A stretch of DNA of 6,062 nt from Thermococcus paralvinellae (GCA_015662175.1 DQUR01000261.1:1-6062); one strand, 5' to 3'; shown: positions 1 to 6,062, counted from the first letter of the stretch. Notes: generated by a model from the sequence alone, not told the origin. Numbers and translations are program-made.

Positions 1-2
1 AA

Positions 3-593
3 GATGAGAAAAGCTTGGATCTAATCAGAAAGACTGAAGAATTTGCCAGAAGCTTTTTTGAGAAGGAAGGCACCCACGGATTTTCACACACTGAAAGGGT
101 CCTCGCACTCTGCATGCACATTGGAGAAAAAGAGGGTGCGGATCTGGAGGTTTTGGCCTTAGCTGCTCTCCTCCATGATATCGCAAGGCCCCTTGAAAGC
201 AGGGGGAAAATCGATGATCATGCAAAGGAAGGGGCAAAAATTGCGAAGCGCTTTCTAGAAGGATTGGGCTATGGGAAAGTGGAGCAGGTAACTCACGCGA
301 TTGAGGCCCATCGTTTTTCAAGACCTCCAGAACCCCGAACGCTGGAGGCGAAAATTCTCAGCGATGCGGATAAGCTTGACGCAATGGGGGCAATAGGAAT
401 CGCGAGGGTTTTTATGTATTCTGCCGAGCATGGAAGAAGCATCGAGCATTCTCTCAGGCATTTTGAGGAGAAAATCCTTAAGCTCAAAGATTTGATGTAT
501 ACAAAAACTGCCAAAGAGCTGGCACTTGAACGACACAAATATGTTGAAGGATTTATAGAGAGAATCAGAAAGGAGATTGAAGGGGAACTCTAG
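3..593 (+). CDS. HD-domain phosphohydrolase, YedJ/COG1418-like (5' end uncertain)
   Basis: Predicted cytoplasmic metal-dependent phosphohydrolase of the HD superfamily; the substrate is unknown. Counting from the TTG at 15 as residue 1 (192 aa), the metal-binding set is visible: H25 in a GFSHTERV segment, the paired H54-D55 in LLHDIARP, H69 and H99 as further histidines, and a D117-A-D119-K-L-D block. This order (H, then HD, then a distal D in an ADKLDAMGAIG segment) is typical of YedJ-like proteins. The remaining C-terminal third is a charged helical region without a recognised domain. The reading frame stays open to the left edge (codons for D, E, K, S precede the TTG) and no strong ribosome site precedes position 15. 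The true start is therefore either this TTG or a codon outside the window. A T6 tract follows the stop. The superfamily assignment is firm; the specific reaction (nucleotide or other phosphoester) is not known. Confidence 0.85.
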   Translation, partial: DEKSLDLIRKTEEFARSFFEKEGTHGFSHTERVLALCMHIGEKEGADLEVLALAALLHDIARPLESRGKIDDHAKEGAKIAKRFLEGLGYGKVEQVTHAIEAHRFSRPPEPRTLEAKILSDADKLDAMGAIGIARVFMYSAEHGRSIEHSLRHFEEKILKLKDLMYTKTAKELALERHKYVEGFIERIRKEIEGEL

Positions 594-600
594 TCAACCC

Positions 601-606
601 TTTTTT
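601..606 (+). terminator. T-tract terminator after HD gene
   Basis: Six consecutive T residues begin seven bases after the HD gene's stop codon, followed by a further pyrimidine-rich stretch to about 620. Archaeal RNA polymerase terminates at T-tracts without needing a hairpin, and none is visible here. This is a plausible end for the HD transcript, inferred from sequence only. Confidence 0.5.
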
Positions 607-632
607 CCGTCCATTTCTTTAGCTTGAACATT

Positions 633-655
633 AGTCATAAGGTTTTTAAATGACT
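633..655 (+). repeat. Inverted repeat flanking the TATA box
   Basis: AGTCAT (633-638) and ATGACT (650-655) are perfect 6-base inverted copies separated by 11 bases, with arm centres 17 bases apart. They bracket the putative BRE/TATA of the nusA-like gene. The geometry would suit a dimeric regulator that blocks TBP/TFB. However, one 6-base inverted pair is roughly what chance gives in a 100-base region, so an operator role is only a suggestion. Confidence 0.3.
639..650 (+). promoter_or_regulatory. BRE/TATA promoter for nusA-like/aspS
   Basis: An AAGG element followed by TTTTTAAA (643-650) resembles a Thermococcales BRE/TATA box. Archaeal initiation typically occurs about 25 bases downstream of the TATA centre, which predicts a start near 671-674 and a leader of about 40 bases before the ATG at 714. 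That start would place the upstream ATG at 696 inside the transcript but ahead of the ribosome site. The element is an AT-rich variant rather than a perfect TTTATA box. Confidence 0.55.
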
Positions 656-701
656 CTCACAAAAAAGTGTTAGCCTGTTATGTTCATTTTTCAACATGGG
701 T

Positions 702-710
702 GGAGGTGAG
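702..710 (+). promoter_or_regulatory. Ribosome binding site fixing nusA-like start at 714
   Basis: GGAGGTGAG is close to a full complement of the archaeal 16S rRNA 3' end and lies three bases before the ATG at 714. It falls inside the longer frame that would begin with the ATG at 696, where it would encode an odd Gly-Gly-Gly-Glu-Gln leader. The site therefore decides in favour of 714. Confidence 0.85.
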
Positions 711-713
711 CAA

Positions 714-1226
714 ATGAAAGCGCCGATCTGTGAGGTTTGTTTGAAAACTGACGACATTCTATGTCCGGCAGATGAAAAAAAGCTGCAAGAAGGTGTTATT
801 TCTGAGCTTGACGTTAAAATCGCAAGGTTGCTTTACAGGCTCTTGGGCGATGCTGATGTAGAGTTCAAGAGGGCTGTTGAGGCAGGTGACCTAATCGTCA
901 TCATGGTCGGCGAGGGTGATGTTCCGCTTACAATTGGCAAGGGTGGGAAGAACATCAAGCTTCTCATGAGGGAACTCGGCAAGAGGATTAGGGTAATAGA
1001 GGGCAGGACAATTAGAGGTCCGGATGACGTTAAAAAACTTGCAACAGACCTTTTTTATCCCGCAAGCATATTTGGGGTTAATGTTGTCTACAGGCCAAAT
1101 GGCGGTCAGTATTATAAGGTGTTAGTCCTTCAGAGAGACAGAAACAAGCTCCCTGAAAAGCCAGAAGTTTTGGAGAGTATTCTGACCCAAATCACAGGGA
1201 AGGATGCTAAAATTGCTTTCATCTGA
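714..1226 (+). CDS. NusA-like KH-domain RNA-binding protein
   Basis: A 170-residue archaeal NusA-like protein, likely a cytoplasmic RNA-binding factor acting in transcription elongation or termination, or in another RNA process. The N-terminus carries a small cysteine cluster (C6-x2-C9 and C17), possibly a metal-binding knuckle with an incomplete ligand set. A KH domain follows at roughly residues 57-97, with the diagnostic GKGG loop at 75-78 followed by KNIKLLMRELGKRIRVI. Residues about 100-170 look like a second KH-type fold lacking a GxxG loop, as in archaeal NusA-like proteins. Bacterial NusA is much longer and has N-terminal polymerase-binding and S1 domains that are absent here. The gene sits 23 bases before aspS and probably shares its transcript. 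The family call is confident; its exact role in transcription is inferred from the name-giving family, and a role in tRNA or ribosome biology is an alternative. Confidence 0.85.
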   Translation: MKAPICEVCLKTDDILCPADEKKLQEGVISELDVKIARLLYRLLGDADVEFKRAVEAGDLIVIMVGEGDVPLTIGKGGKNIKLLMRELGKRIRVIEGRTIRGPDDVKKLATDLFYPASIFGVNVVYRPNGGQYYKVLVLQRDRNKLPEKPEVLESILTQITGKDAKIAFI

Positions 1227-1237
1227 ATTCTATTTTT

Positions 1238-1243
1238 GGGGGT
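1238..1243 (+). promoter_or_regulatory. Ribosome binding site of aspS
   Basis: GGGGGT lies six bases before the ATG at 1250, in the 23-base gap after the nusA-like stop. It is a reasonable G-rich ribosome site and supports this start. It directly follows five T residues (1233-1237), so the gap is a T5-G5 junction. No convincing TATA box is seen nearby, which favours read-through from the upstream gene. Confidence 0.6.
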
Positions 1244-1249
1244 CTGAAA

Positions 1250-2566
1250 ATGTACAGAACCCACTATTCAAGTCAAATAACCGAAGAACTCAATGGGCAG
1301 AAGGTTAAAGTCGCTGGCTGGGTTTACGAGGTCAAAGACCTTGGAGGAATTAAGTTCCTCTGGATCAGGGACAGAGAGGGCATCGTACAAGTGACAGCAC
1401 CGAAGAAAAAGGTCAGTGAGGAAATTTTCAAATCAATTCCAAAGTTAAATAGTGAAGACGTTGTTGCTGTAGAGGGAATTGTAAACTTCACACCCAAAGC
1501 TAAACTGGGATTCGAGATAATACCCGAAAGACTTGAGATCCTCTCAAAGGCCGAATCCCCTCTTCCACTTGACCCGGCAGGGAAAGTTAAAGCGGAACTT
1601 GACACGCGCTTGGACAACCGCTTTATTGACTTAAGGAAGCCAGAGGTTATGGCAATCTTTAAAATCCGTTCAAACGTCTTTAAAGCCGTGAGGGAATTCT
1701 TTTACAATGAGGGCTTTATAGAGATACACACCCCAAAAATCATAGCCACCGCCACAGAGGGTGGAACTGAGCTATTTCCGATGAAGTACTTTGAAAGGGA
1801 CGCTTTCCTTGCCCAATCACCACAGCTTTACAAACAGATGATGATGGCCTCTGGTCTTGACAGGGTTTTTGAAATTGCACCGATATTCAGAGCGGAAGAA
1901 CACAACACCACAAGGCATCTAAACGAAGCATGGAGCATTGATGCGGAGATTGCTTTCATAGAGGATGAGGATGAAGTTATGCAGGTACTGGAACGCTTGG
2001 TGGCGTATGCAATCAACTATGTAAGGGAGCACAATGAAAAGGAACTTAAAATCCTTAATTTTGAACTTGAGGAGCCAAAGCTTCCATTCAGGAGAATAAC
2101 ATACACCAAAGCCCTGGAGATTCTCAAGGAGTTAGGCAAAGAAATTCCCTGGGGGGAGGACATAGATACTGAAGGGGAGAAACTCCTCGGTCAGTATGTC
2201 AAAGAGAACTATGATGAAGACCTATACTTTATCTACCGATATCCAAGCGAAGCCAAGCCATTTTACATTATGAGGTATGAAGACAATCCCGGGATTTCAA
2301 GGTCATTTGATTTGGAATACAGGGGTATCGAGATAACCTCCGGCGGTCAGAGAGAGCACCGCTATGAGGTTCTCAAGCAACAGATAGCGGAGAAAGGACT
2401 GAACGTTGAGAGCTTTGAGTTCTATTTAAAGGCTTTCAGATACGGTATGCCACCCCACGGGGGCTTTGGTTTGGGTGCTGAGAGGCTAATTAAACAGATG
2501 CTAAACTTGGGCAATATCAGGGAGGTTATACTGTTCCCGAGGGATAGGAAAAGGTTGACACCATAA
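1250..2566 (+). CDS. aspS: Aspartyl-tRNA synthetase (archaeal type)
   Basis: Charges tRNA(Asp) with aspartate using ATP, in the cytoplasm. At 438 aa it has the compact archaeal class IIb layout: an N-terminal OB-fold anticodon-binding domain (about 1-105), a short hinge, then the catalytic domain. All class II signatures are present: motif 1 ending at P162; motif 2 with F213-R214-x-E216 in [12 protein letters not shown]; motif 3 with R412 in GFGLGAERL. The aspartate and ATP/Mg residues known from the Thermococcus kodakarensis enzyme are recognisable: E170, the QSPQLYKQ loop (189-196), D354, E361, S364 and R368. K85, one of two residues reported to set tRNA(Asp) versus tRNA(Asn) discrimination, is present, but position 26 is Tyr where the T. 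kodakarensis enzyme has Trp. The start is supported by length, the N-terminal match to the family and the G-rich site upstream. The product is essentially certain; whether the enzyme is strictly discriminating is open. Confidence 0.98.
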   Translation: MYRTHYSSQITEELNGQKVKVAGWVYEVKDLGGIKFLWIRDREGIVQVTAPKKKVSEEIFKSIPKLNSEDVVAVEGIVNFTPKAKLGFEIIPERLEILSKAESPLPLDPAGKVKAELDTRLDNRFIDLRKPEVMAIFKIRSNVFKAVREFFYNEGFIEIHTPKIIATATEGGTELFPMKYFERDAFLAQSPQLYKQMMMASGLDRVFEIAPIFRAEEHNTTRHLNEAWSIDAEIAFIEDEDEVMQVLERLVAYAINYVREHNEKELKILNFELEEPKLPFRRITYTKALEILKELGKEIPWGEDIDTEGEKLLGQYVKENYDEDLYFIYRYPSEAKPFYIMRYEDNPGISRSFDLEYRGIEITSGGQREHRYEVLKQQIAEKGLNVESFEFYLKAFRYGMPPHGGFGLGAERLIKQMLNLGNIREVILFPRDRKRLTP

Positions 2567-2570
2567 CAGC

Positions 2571-2576
2571 TTTATA
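2571..2576 (+). promoter_or_regulatory. TATA box for envelope-protein gene
   Basis: TTTATA lies five bases after the aspS stop and matches the Thermococcales TATA consensus. Initiation about 25 bases downstream would be near 2597-2600, giving a leader of roughly 28 bases before the ATG at 2627. That start lies downstream of the TTG at 2582, so the TTG would not be in the transcript. Confidence 0.65.
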
Positions 2577-2588
2577 CCATTTTGTCTC

Positions 2589-2593
2589 TTTTT
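2589..2593 (+). terminator. T-tract terminator after aspS
   Basis: Five T residues in a pyrimidine-rich run (2584-2593) lie 22 bases past the aspS stop, just downstream of the next gene's TATA box and ahead of its predicted transcription start. This is a plausible end of the nusA-like/aspS transcript. No hairpin is evident, and the tract is short. Confidence 0.4.
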
Positions 2594-2612
2594 AATTTAG
2601 GTCACCAATACC

Positions 2613-2620
2613 GGAGGAGA
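2613..2620 (+). promoter_or_regulatory. Ribosome binding site fixing start at 2627
   Basis: GGAGGAGA ends six bases before the ATG at 2627, an ideal spacing. The longer in-frame TTG start at 2582 has no such site. It would also add a 15-residue segment with four consecutive arginines in front of an otherwise textbook signal peptide. Confidence 0.85.
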
Positions 2621-2626
2621 AGAAAC

Positions 2627-4660
2627 ATGAAGCGGATGGCTTTAATGTTGATTGGACTCCTGCTTTTGTCAATGGCCCCAGCCGTAAAATCCGTGTCTGT
2701 TCCAGAATACGCAGGATTGAGTTTAATTGAGCTCGGCTTAAAAGATTCGGTTGTTTTTGGAAATTATGAGATTAAATTCACCGACGTTGATCCTTACTGG
2801 ACAAAGGTGGCGTTGGACATCTATGAGAATGGTGTCAAAAAAGAAACGGCAGTTCTGGGTTTGGGAGATAGCTATCATTACCCAAGCTCCACAAATCCCC
2901 TCCTGAGAATTACACTGAAGTGGACCCAACCAAACAAAAAGACAATTCTTATAGCAATCGACTCTCCCCTAGTTAAAATTGCCTCGAATGAGAAGCTCAA
3001 TGAAGGGGACACATACACCCTTCCAGTGGGTATAAAGATAAAGCTCGTTGATGCATATGATACGAGTGCAAAGTTTACCGTTTACCTGCCCTACACAACG
3101 ATAACCAAGACGGTTAGTGAGGATAATGGATTTGGAATCGCCTATAAGCTTACTGATAGCGTTTCCTACTACCCTTATGTATTTGTGGTGTTGAAGAGCT
3201 CGGTAAACGATGAATACGCCACAGTTGATGTCTATGTCCCGAAATATGCCGCTACGAAGCTAGAAATAAAGAGGGCAACAACGGAAGAAACAGTAACTGA
3301 GACAACAGTTGAACCAACGTCACTTGTTTATGATGACATTCTATACGTCGGGGAGATACTTACAATAAATTACAATTCAACCGTTTACAAGCTCAGGCTT
3401 AATTCCGTAGGATACTATTCAAGTTTGAGCCTGTTTAACGGAAACAACACTCCGCTGGAGACCTTTAGGGTTAAAGAAGGAAGTAGCTACACGAGTAAAA
3501 AGGCACCGGTTAGGGTTGAGATACCTCCAAACAGCGTTGATCTGGTATATAACAGAACCTATATCAGGATTTATGCACCCCCGGGTTCAGAAGTTCCCCC
3601 GATAATCAGGGAAGCCAAGCTCAAGGTGGATTTAAGCACAAACGTTAAAGAAATGCTCCTCAACGGTGAGGAACTGGTTGTCTTCGTAAACGTTGAAAAC
3701 CAGGGGAGAGGTAAAGCCTTTGACGTAAAGGTAATTGCACCCCTGCCAAACAACTTTGAACTCAAGAGCGGAATTGGAACCTGGTCGTTAAAGACTCTCG
3801 ATGCCTTCACAAAGATGCCCGTTTTGGTATACACCCTTAAACCAACCCAAGTCGGCGAGTATGACCTTGGGAGGGTAAGGGTGGAATACTACAATGAGGC
3901 GGGACAGAAAAAGATCGCCACTTCGGAGAAGATTAAGGGAATAGTGGTGTATTCAATTCCTGAAATTTCCATTTCGGCAGAAGCCTTTAACGGAACCTGG
4001 AGCAATTACATTGAAACACAGGAAAAGAATATCAAGCTCAGGTTTAAGGTGTCTGCTGCAAAGGGAAATCCCCAATTTGAATTCATAAGGAATGCAACTC
4101 TCTACATCGTCTTACCGGACAGCATTGATGGGGAAACAACACTCAAAATCGGCGATATAAAAGCTGGGGAAGAAAGGATAGTTGAGGGACAATACATCAT
4201 CCTCAAACAGGCGGTTTCAATCATAGGTGCAAAGCTCAAGTATCAGGATCCACTCGGCAACTGGCACGAGGAATACTTTGGCAATCTGCTGATAATCAAT
4301 TCAATTCCACCAAAGGTCATCGTTGAGGAAAAAGTCCAGAAGGTGTATCCAGATCCAGAGGAACTGCCTGACTATGTAAAGAAAATTTTGGATAACATGG
4401 ACAATCCGGTGCCACTTGCACAGGCCATTGAAAATGTTACATCGAGTTACCTTCCAAAGAGACCGGACTATAAGACGCCTTTAATAGTGATCCTGCTGAT
4501 ACTGGTGGTTGCCCTTGGAACTGCAACAGTTAATTACAAGAACAAGTATGAAACTGTCAAGAGGAAGCTGGAAAAAAGAACGAGAAAACCTGGAGGACTT
4601 CCAAAGAAGGATGAGAATGATGAAAAGATCCCGGATGTTGAGAAGGAAAAGACCCTCTAA
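2627..4660 (+). CDS. Secreted membrane-anchored S-layer-like/CARDB-type protein
   Basis: A 677-residue envelope protein of unknown function, resembling archaeal S-layer-like (COG1361) proteins. Residues 1-22 form a signal peptide: a Lys/Arg start, a hydrophobic core (MALMLIGLLLLSM) and a probable cut near A19-S24. Residues 31-115, 116-206 and 230-320 look like three diverged copies of an 85-90 residue beta-rich module with a recurring pattern: a start like V-G-[DEN]-x-Y/L, K-[FLV]-x-D/N-V, an E-G/E-D-N-like turn and a closing V-x-[IV]-x-P strand. Two CARDB/Ig-like modules follow (about 329-440 and 445-565); the first has the N-x-G-x-G-x-A pattern (ENQGRGKAFDV). A Pro-rich linker leads to one transmembrane helix (about 618-636) and a strongly basic, then acidic, cytoplasmic tail of about 40 residues. 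Six N-x-S/T sequons (N250, N273, N309, N455, N489, N603) are all extracellular. The topology is clear. The function is not: structural surface component, adhesin and accessory subunit of a membrane complex are all possible. It has its own promoter, so the translation genes around it say little about its job. Confidence 0.82.
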   Translation: MKRMALMLIGLLLLSMAPAVKSVSVPEYAGLSLIELGLKDSVVFGNYEIKFTDVDPYWTKVALDIYENGVKKETAVLGLGDSYHYPSSTNPLLRITLKWTQPNKKTILIAIDSPLVKIASNEKLNEGDTYTLPVGIKIKLVDAYDTSAKFTVYLPYTTITKTVSEDNGFGIAYKLTDSVSYYPYVFVVLKSSVNDEYATVDVYVPKYAATKLEIKRATTEETVTETTVEPTSLVYDDILYVGEILTINYNSTVYKLRLNSVGYYSSLSLFNGNNTPLETFRVKEGSSYTSKKAPVRVEIPPNSVDLVYNRTYIRIYAPPGSEVPPIIREAKLKVDLSTNVKEMLLNGEELVVFVNVENQGRGKAFDVKVIAPLPNNFELKSGIGTWSLKTLDAFTKMPVLVYTLKPTQVGEYDLGRVRVEYYNEAGQKKIATSEKIKGIVVYSIPEISISAEAFNGTWSNYIETQEKNIKLRFKVSAAKGNPQFEFIRNATLYIVLPDSIDGETTLKIGDIKAGEERIVEGQYIILKQAVSIIGAKLKYQDPLGNWHEEYFGNLLIINSIPPKVIVEEKVQKVYPDPEELPDYVKKILDNMDNPVPLAQAIENVTSSYLPKRPDYKTPLIVILLILVVALGTATVNYKNKYETVKRKLEKRTRKPGGLPKKDENDEKIPDVEKEKTL

Positions 4661-4661
4661 A

Positions 4662-4666
4662 TTTTT
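4662..4666 (+). terminator. T-tract terminator after envelope-protein gene
   Basis: Five T residues start one base after the stop codon, in a pyrimidine-rich run. This is a likely termination site by the archaeal T-tract mechanism, and it sits just before the next TATA box. It is inferred from sequence only. Confidence 0.45.
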
Positions 4667-4670
4667 CTCT

Positions 4671-4683
4671 TAACCTTTATATA
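4671..4683 (+). promoter_or_regulatory. BRE/TATA promoter for pth2-truD
   Basis: TAACC followed by TTTATATA (4676-4683) is the best promoter match in the window. Predicted initiation is near 4704, giving a leader of only about 12 bases before the ATG at 4717. The leader contains AGGGAT (4707-4712), a weak ribosome site, so the pth2 message may be translated from a very short leader. Confidence 0.75.
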
Positions 4684-4716
4684 CCCTTTCTCAATCTCTC
4701 ATTTCAGGGATAAAGC

Positions 4717-5073
4717 ATGTTCAAATATAAGCAGGTTATGGTCATCAGGCGCGATTTAAAGCTCAGCAGGGGGAAGCTGGCAGTTCAGGTTGCTCACGGC
4801 GCAGTTACAGCGGCGTTTAAGGCCTACAAAGAGAAATCTGAATGGTTCAATGCATGGTTTCACGAAGGGCAGAAAAAGGTGGTCGTAAAAGCTCAGAACG
4901 AAAGGGAGCTCTTTGAGTTAAAAACGAAGGCAGAGAAGCTTGGAATACCAGTTGCCCTCATCAGGGATGCCGGACTAACTGAAATCCCTCCTGGGTCGAT
5001 AACATGCCTGGCAATTGGGCCAGCGCCTGAAGAGCTTGTCGATAAAGTTACAGGACATCTAAAGCTGCTGTGA
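4717..5073 (+). CDS. pth2: Peptidyl-tRNA hydrolase, Pth2 family
   Basis: Cleaves the ester bond of peptidyl-tRNA released from stalled ribosomes, freeing the tRNA for reuse, in the cytoplasm. At 118 aa it matches the usual archaeal Pth2 length and is unrelated to bacterial Pth. The family signatures are present: the G19-K20 with QVAHGA (24-29) helix start near the N-terminus, D84-A-G-L-T88 and PPGSxT (91-96) in the C-terminal half, and the GPAPEE segment (101-106). K20, H27, D84 and T96 fall in the conserved segments that form the active site in this family. An in-frame stop at 4711-4713 makes the ATG at 4717 the first possible Met start, and it fits homologue N-termini (MFKYKQV). truD follows after nine bases, so the two are probably one transcript devoted to tRNA maintenance. 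Confidence 0.96.
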   Translation: MFKYKQVMVIRRDLKLSRGKLAVQVAHGAVTAAFKAYKEKSEWFNAWFHEGQKKVVVKAQNERELFELKTKAEKLGIPVALIRDAGLTEIPPGSITCLAIGPAPEELVDKVTGHLKLL

Positions 5074-5082
5074 GTGGTGTAA

Positions 5083-6062
5083 ATGGACTACAGGGAGTTC
5101 TTTAAACAATTTAAGCATTTAAGTGAAATTCCTGGTATTGGAGGAAAAATCAAACAGAGACCCGAGGACTTTGTAGTGGTTGAGGTGATTCCAAAAAGGT
5201 TAATTGGCAAGGGGCCCTGCCTGATTTACAGGCTTAGAAAGAAGAACTGGGAAACGATGGCAGCCATAAAAGAAATCGCAAAAAGAATTGGAATTCACTA
5301 TAAAAACATCGGATTTGCCGGAACAAAAGACAGGCACGCGTTAACCGTCCAGTATATCAGCATCTGTGATACATCCTTGAAGGAAAAACTTGATTCTTTA
5401 AAAATTCAGGACATAAACCTTGAGTTTGCCGGTTATGGCAGGCCATTGAAGCTTGGTATGCTGCTCGGAAACAGGTTTAGAATCATAATTCGAGATCCAG
5501 ATCTACCAATTGAGGAAGCTTTTGAGAGGATAAAGGATATATTATCCGAGCTTAAGTTTAAAGGGGGATTCCCGAATTATTTTGGATATCAGCGCTTTGG
5601 AGAGAAAAGGGTTGTAAACCACGAGATCGGAAAGCTTCTGTTGAAAGGCAGGTTTGAGGAGGCCGCAATCAAATTTCTGGGTGAATATACCGGGGAGATG
5701 GAGGGGGATGAAGCGAGGAAAAATTTCTTTGAGACAGGGGACATAGAAAAGGCACTGGAGGAGTTTCCAAAATTCCTTAGATATGAGAGAGCCATGCTCT
5801 ATCGTTACAGGGAGACAGGAAGCTGGAAAAAAGCGTTTTCAGTTCTACCAAGGCCAGTTCTCAGGATTTTCATACACTCCTATCAGTCATACCTCTTTAA
5901 TAAGGCCCTCTCCAGAAGGATTGAAGAGGGTCTACCTCTCAATGAGGCTTTAGTGGGCGATATTGTCTGTCAGGTTAAGCGTGGGATTCCCCTAAGGGGT
6001 AAAACCTTCAGGGTCACAAAAGGGACACTAGGAATGGTAAATGAAAAAATAAGGAAAGGGGA
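5083..6062 (+). CDS. truD: tRNA pseudouridine synthase TruD (3' truncated by window)
   Basis: Converts a specific uridine in tRNA to pseudouridine; the bacterial family member targets U13, and archaeal members can also act at U35. The first 326 codons are visible out of roughly 400-430 expected for archaeal TruD, and no stop is reached. The TruD family motifs are present and in order: [12 protein letters not shown] near the N-terminus (24-35), the catalytic loop G80-T-K-D83-R-H-A with D83 as the catalytic aspartate, NYFGYQRFG at 165-173, and a SYQSYLFN segment at 266-273. The ATG at 5083 is chosen because the only upstream in-frame GTGs (5074, 5077) run straight into a TAA at 5080. GGTG (5076-5079) gives a modest ribosome site. 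The nine-base gap from pth2 suggests co-transcription and perhaps translational coupling. It is intact as far as seen; the right end is cut by the window edge. Confidence 0.96.
   Translation, partial: MDYREFFKQFKHLSEIPGIGGKIKQRPEDFVVVEVIPKRLIGKGPCLIYRLRKKNWETMAAIKEIAKRIGIHYKNIGFAGTKDRHALTVQYISICDTSLKEKLDSLKIQDINLEFAGYGRPLKLGMLLGNRFRIIIRDPDLPIEEAFERIKDILSELKFKGGFPNYFGYQRFGEKRVVNHEIGKLLLKGRFEEAAIKFLGEYTGEMEGDEARKNFFETGDIEKALEEFPKFLRYERAMLYRYRETGSWKKAFSVLPRPVLRIFIHSYQSYLFNKALSRRIEEGLPLNEALVGDIVCQVKRGIPLRGKTFRVTKGTLGMVNEKIRKG

Noticed and set aside
25..538. Antisense open frames across the HD gene
   Set aside because: They lie wholly opposite a conserved gene, have Ser/Cys/Pro-rich low-quality composition, no ribosome site and no recognisable domain.
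655..672. Possible hairpin terminator CAC-A6-GTG before the nusA-like gene
   Set aside because: The stem is only about three pairs and it falls between the TATA box and the predicted transcription start.
1324..2016. Antisense open frames within aspS
   Set aside because: They are shadows of the synthetase codons, Ser-rich, with no family resemblance or start signals.
2600..2606. Small palindrome GGTCACC upstream of the envelope gene
   Set aside because: Three-base arms around a single centre base are too short to mean anything alone.
2738..3834. Antisense open frames within the envelope-protein gene
   Set aside because: They sit opposite a clear coding region and show no motif, promoter or ribosome site.
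4617..4670. Possible C/D-box guide RNA (ATGATGA-like C boxes here and near 2212, 3330)
   Set aside because: None of these C-box-like words is followed within about 60 bases by correctly placed CTGA D/D' boxes; all lie in coding sequence where Asp/Glu codons produce the motif by chance.
5589..5795. Antisense 68-codon frame inside truD
   Set aside because: It lies opposite the conserved TruD coding sequence and is Ser/Phe-rich with no support.
1..6062. Defence system, prophage, mobile element, CRISPR array or tRNA gene
   Set aside because: Every sizeable gene is core or vertically inherited in type; no direct-repeat arrays, transposase or integrase signatures or tRNA cloverleaf sequences were seen on either strand.

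Overview
The window reads as a stretch of chromosome from a hyperthermophilic archaeon of the order Thermococcales (Thermococcus, Pyrococcus or Palaeococcus). The aspartyl-tRNA synthetase is nearly collinear with the 438-residue Thermococcus kodakarensis enzyme. The peptidyl-tRNA hydrolase is the archaeal/eukaryotic Pth2 type. Promoters look like BRE/TATA elements (TTTATA-like) and ribosome sites are strong GGAGG-type motifs. Genus and species cannot be settled from this sequence alone.

All genes lie on the + strand and are tightly packed. From left to right: (1) an HD-domain metal-dependent phosphohydrolase of the YedJ/COG1418 type, whose 5' end may lie outside the window, ending at 593; (2) a promoter region at 594-713, then a NusA-like KH-domain RNA-binding protein (714-1226); (3) aspS, 23 bases downstream and probably co-transcribed (1250-2566); (4) a 60-base gap with a TATA box and T-tract, then a large secreted, membrane-anchored protein of the S-layer-like/CARDB type (2627-4660); (5) a second short gap with a T-tract and a strong TATA box, then pth2 (4717-5073); (6) truD, 9 bases downstream and cut off by the right edge of the window (5083-6062).

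Four of the six genes serve RNA handling and translation: the NusA-like factor, tRNA(Asp) charging, recycling of tRNA from stalled peptidyl-tRNA, and tRNA pseudouridylation. They form two likely transcription units, nusA-like/aspS and pth2/truD. The envelope protein sits between them with its own promoter. The HD hydrolase and the envelope protein are the least characterised members.

Two gene starts need care. The NusA-like gene very probably starts at 714, not 696, and the envelope protein at 2627, not 2582. In each case a strong ribosome site lies inside the longer open frame. There are no tRNA or rRNA genes, CRISPR arrays, insertion sequences or prophage signs. I see no good evidence for a novel multi-gene system; this is mostly an ordinary core-genome region. 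The points most worth a second look are a Tyr at the AspRS position that sets tRNA discrimination, the repeat architecture of the envelope protein, and an inverted repeat framing the nusA-like promoter.
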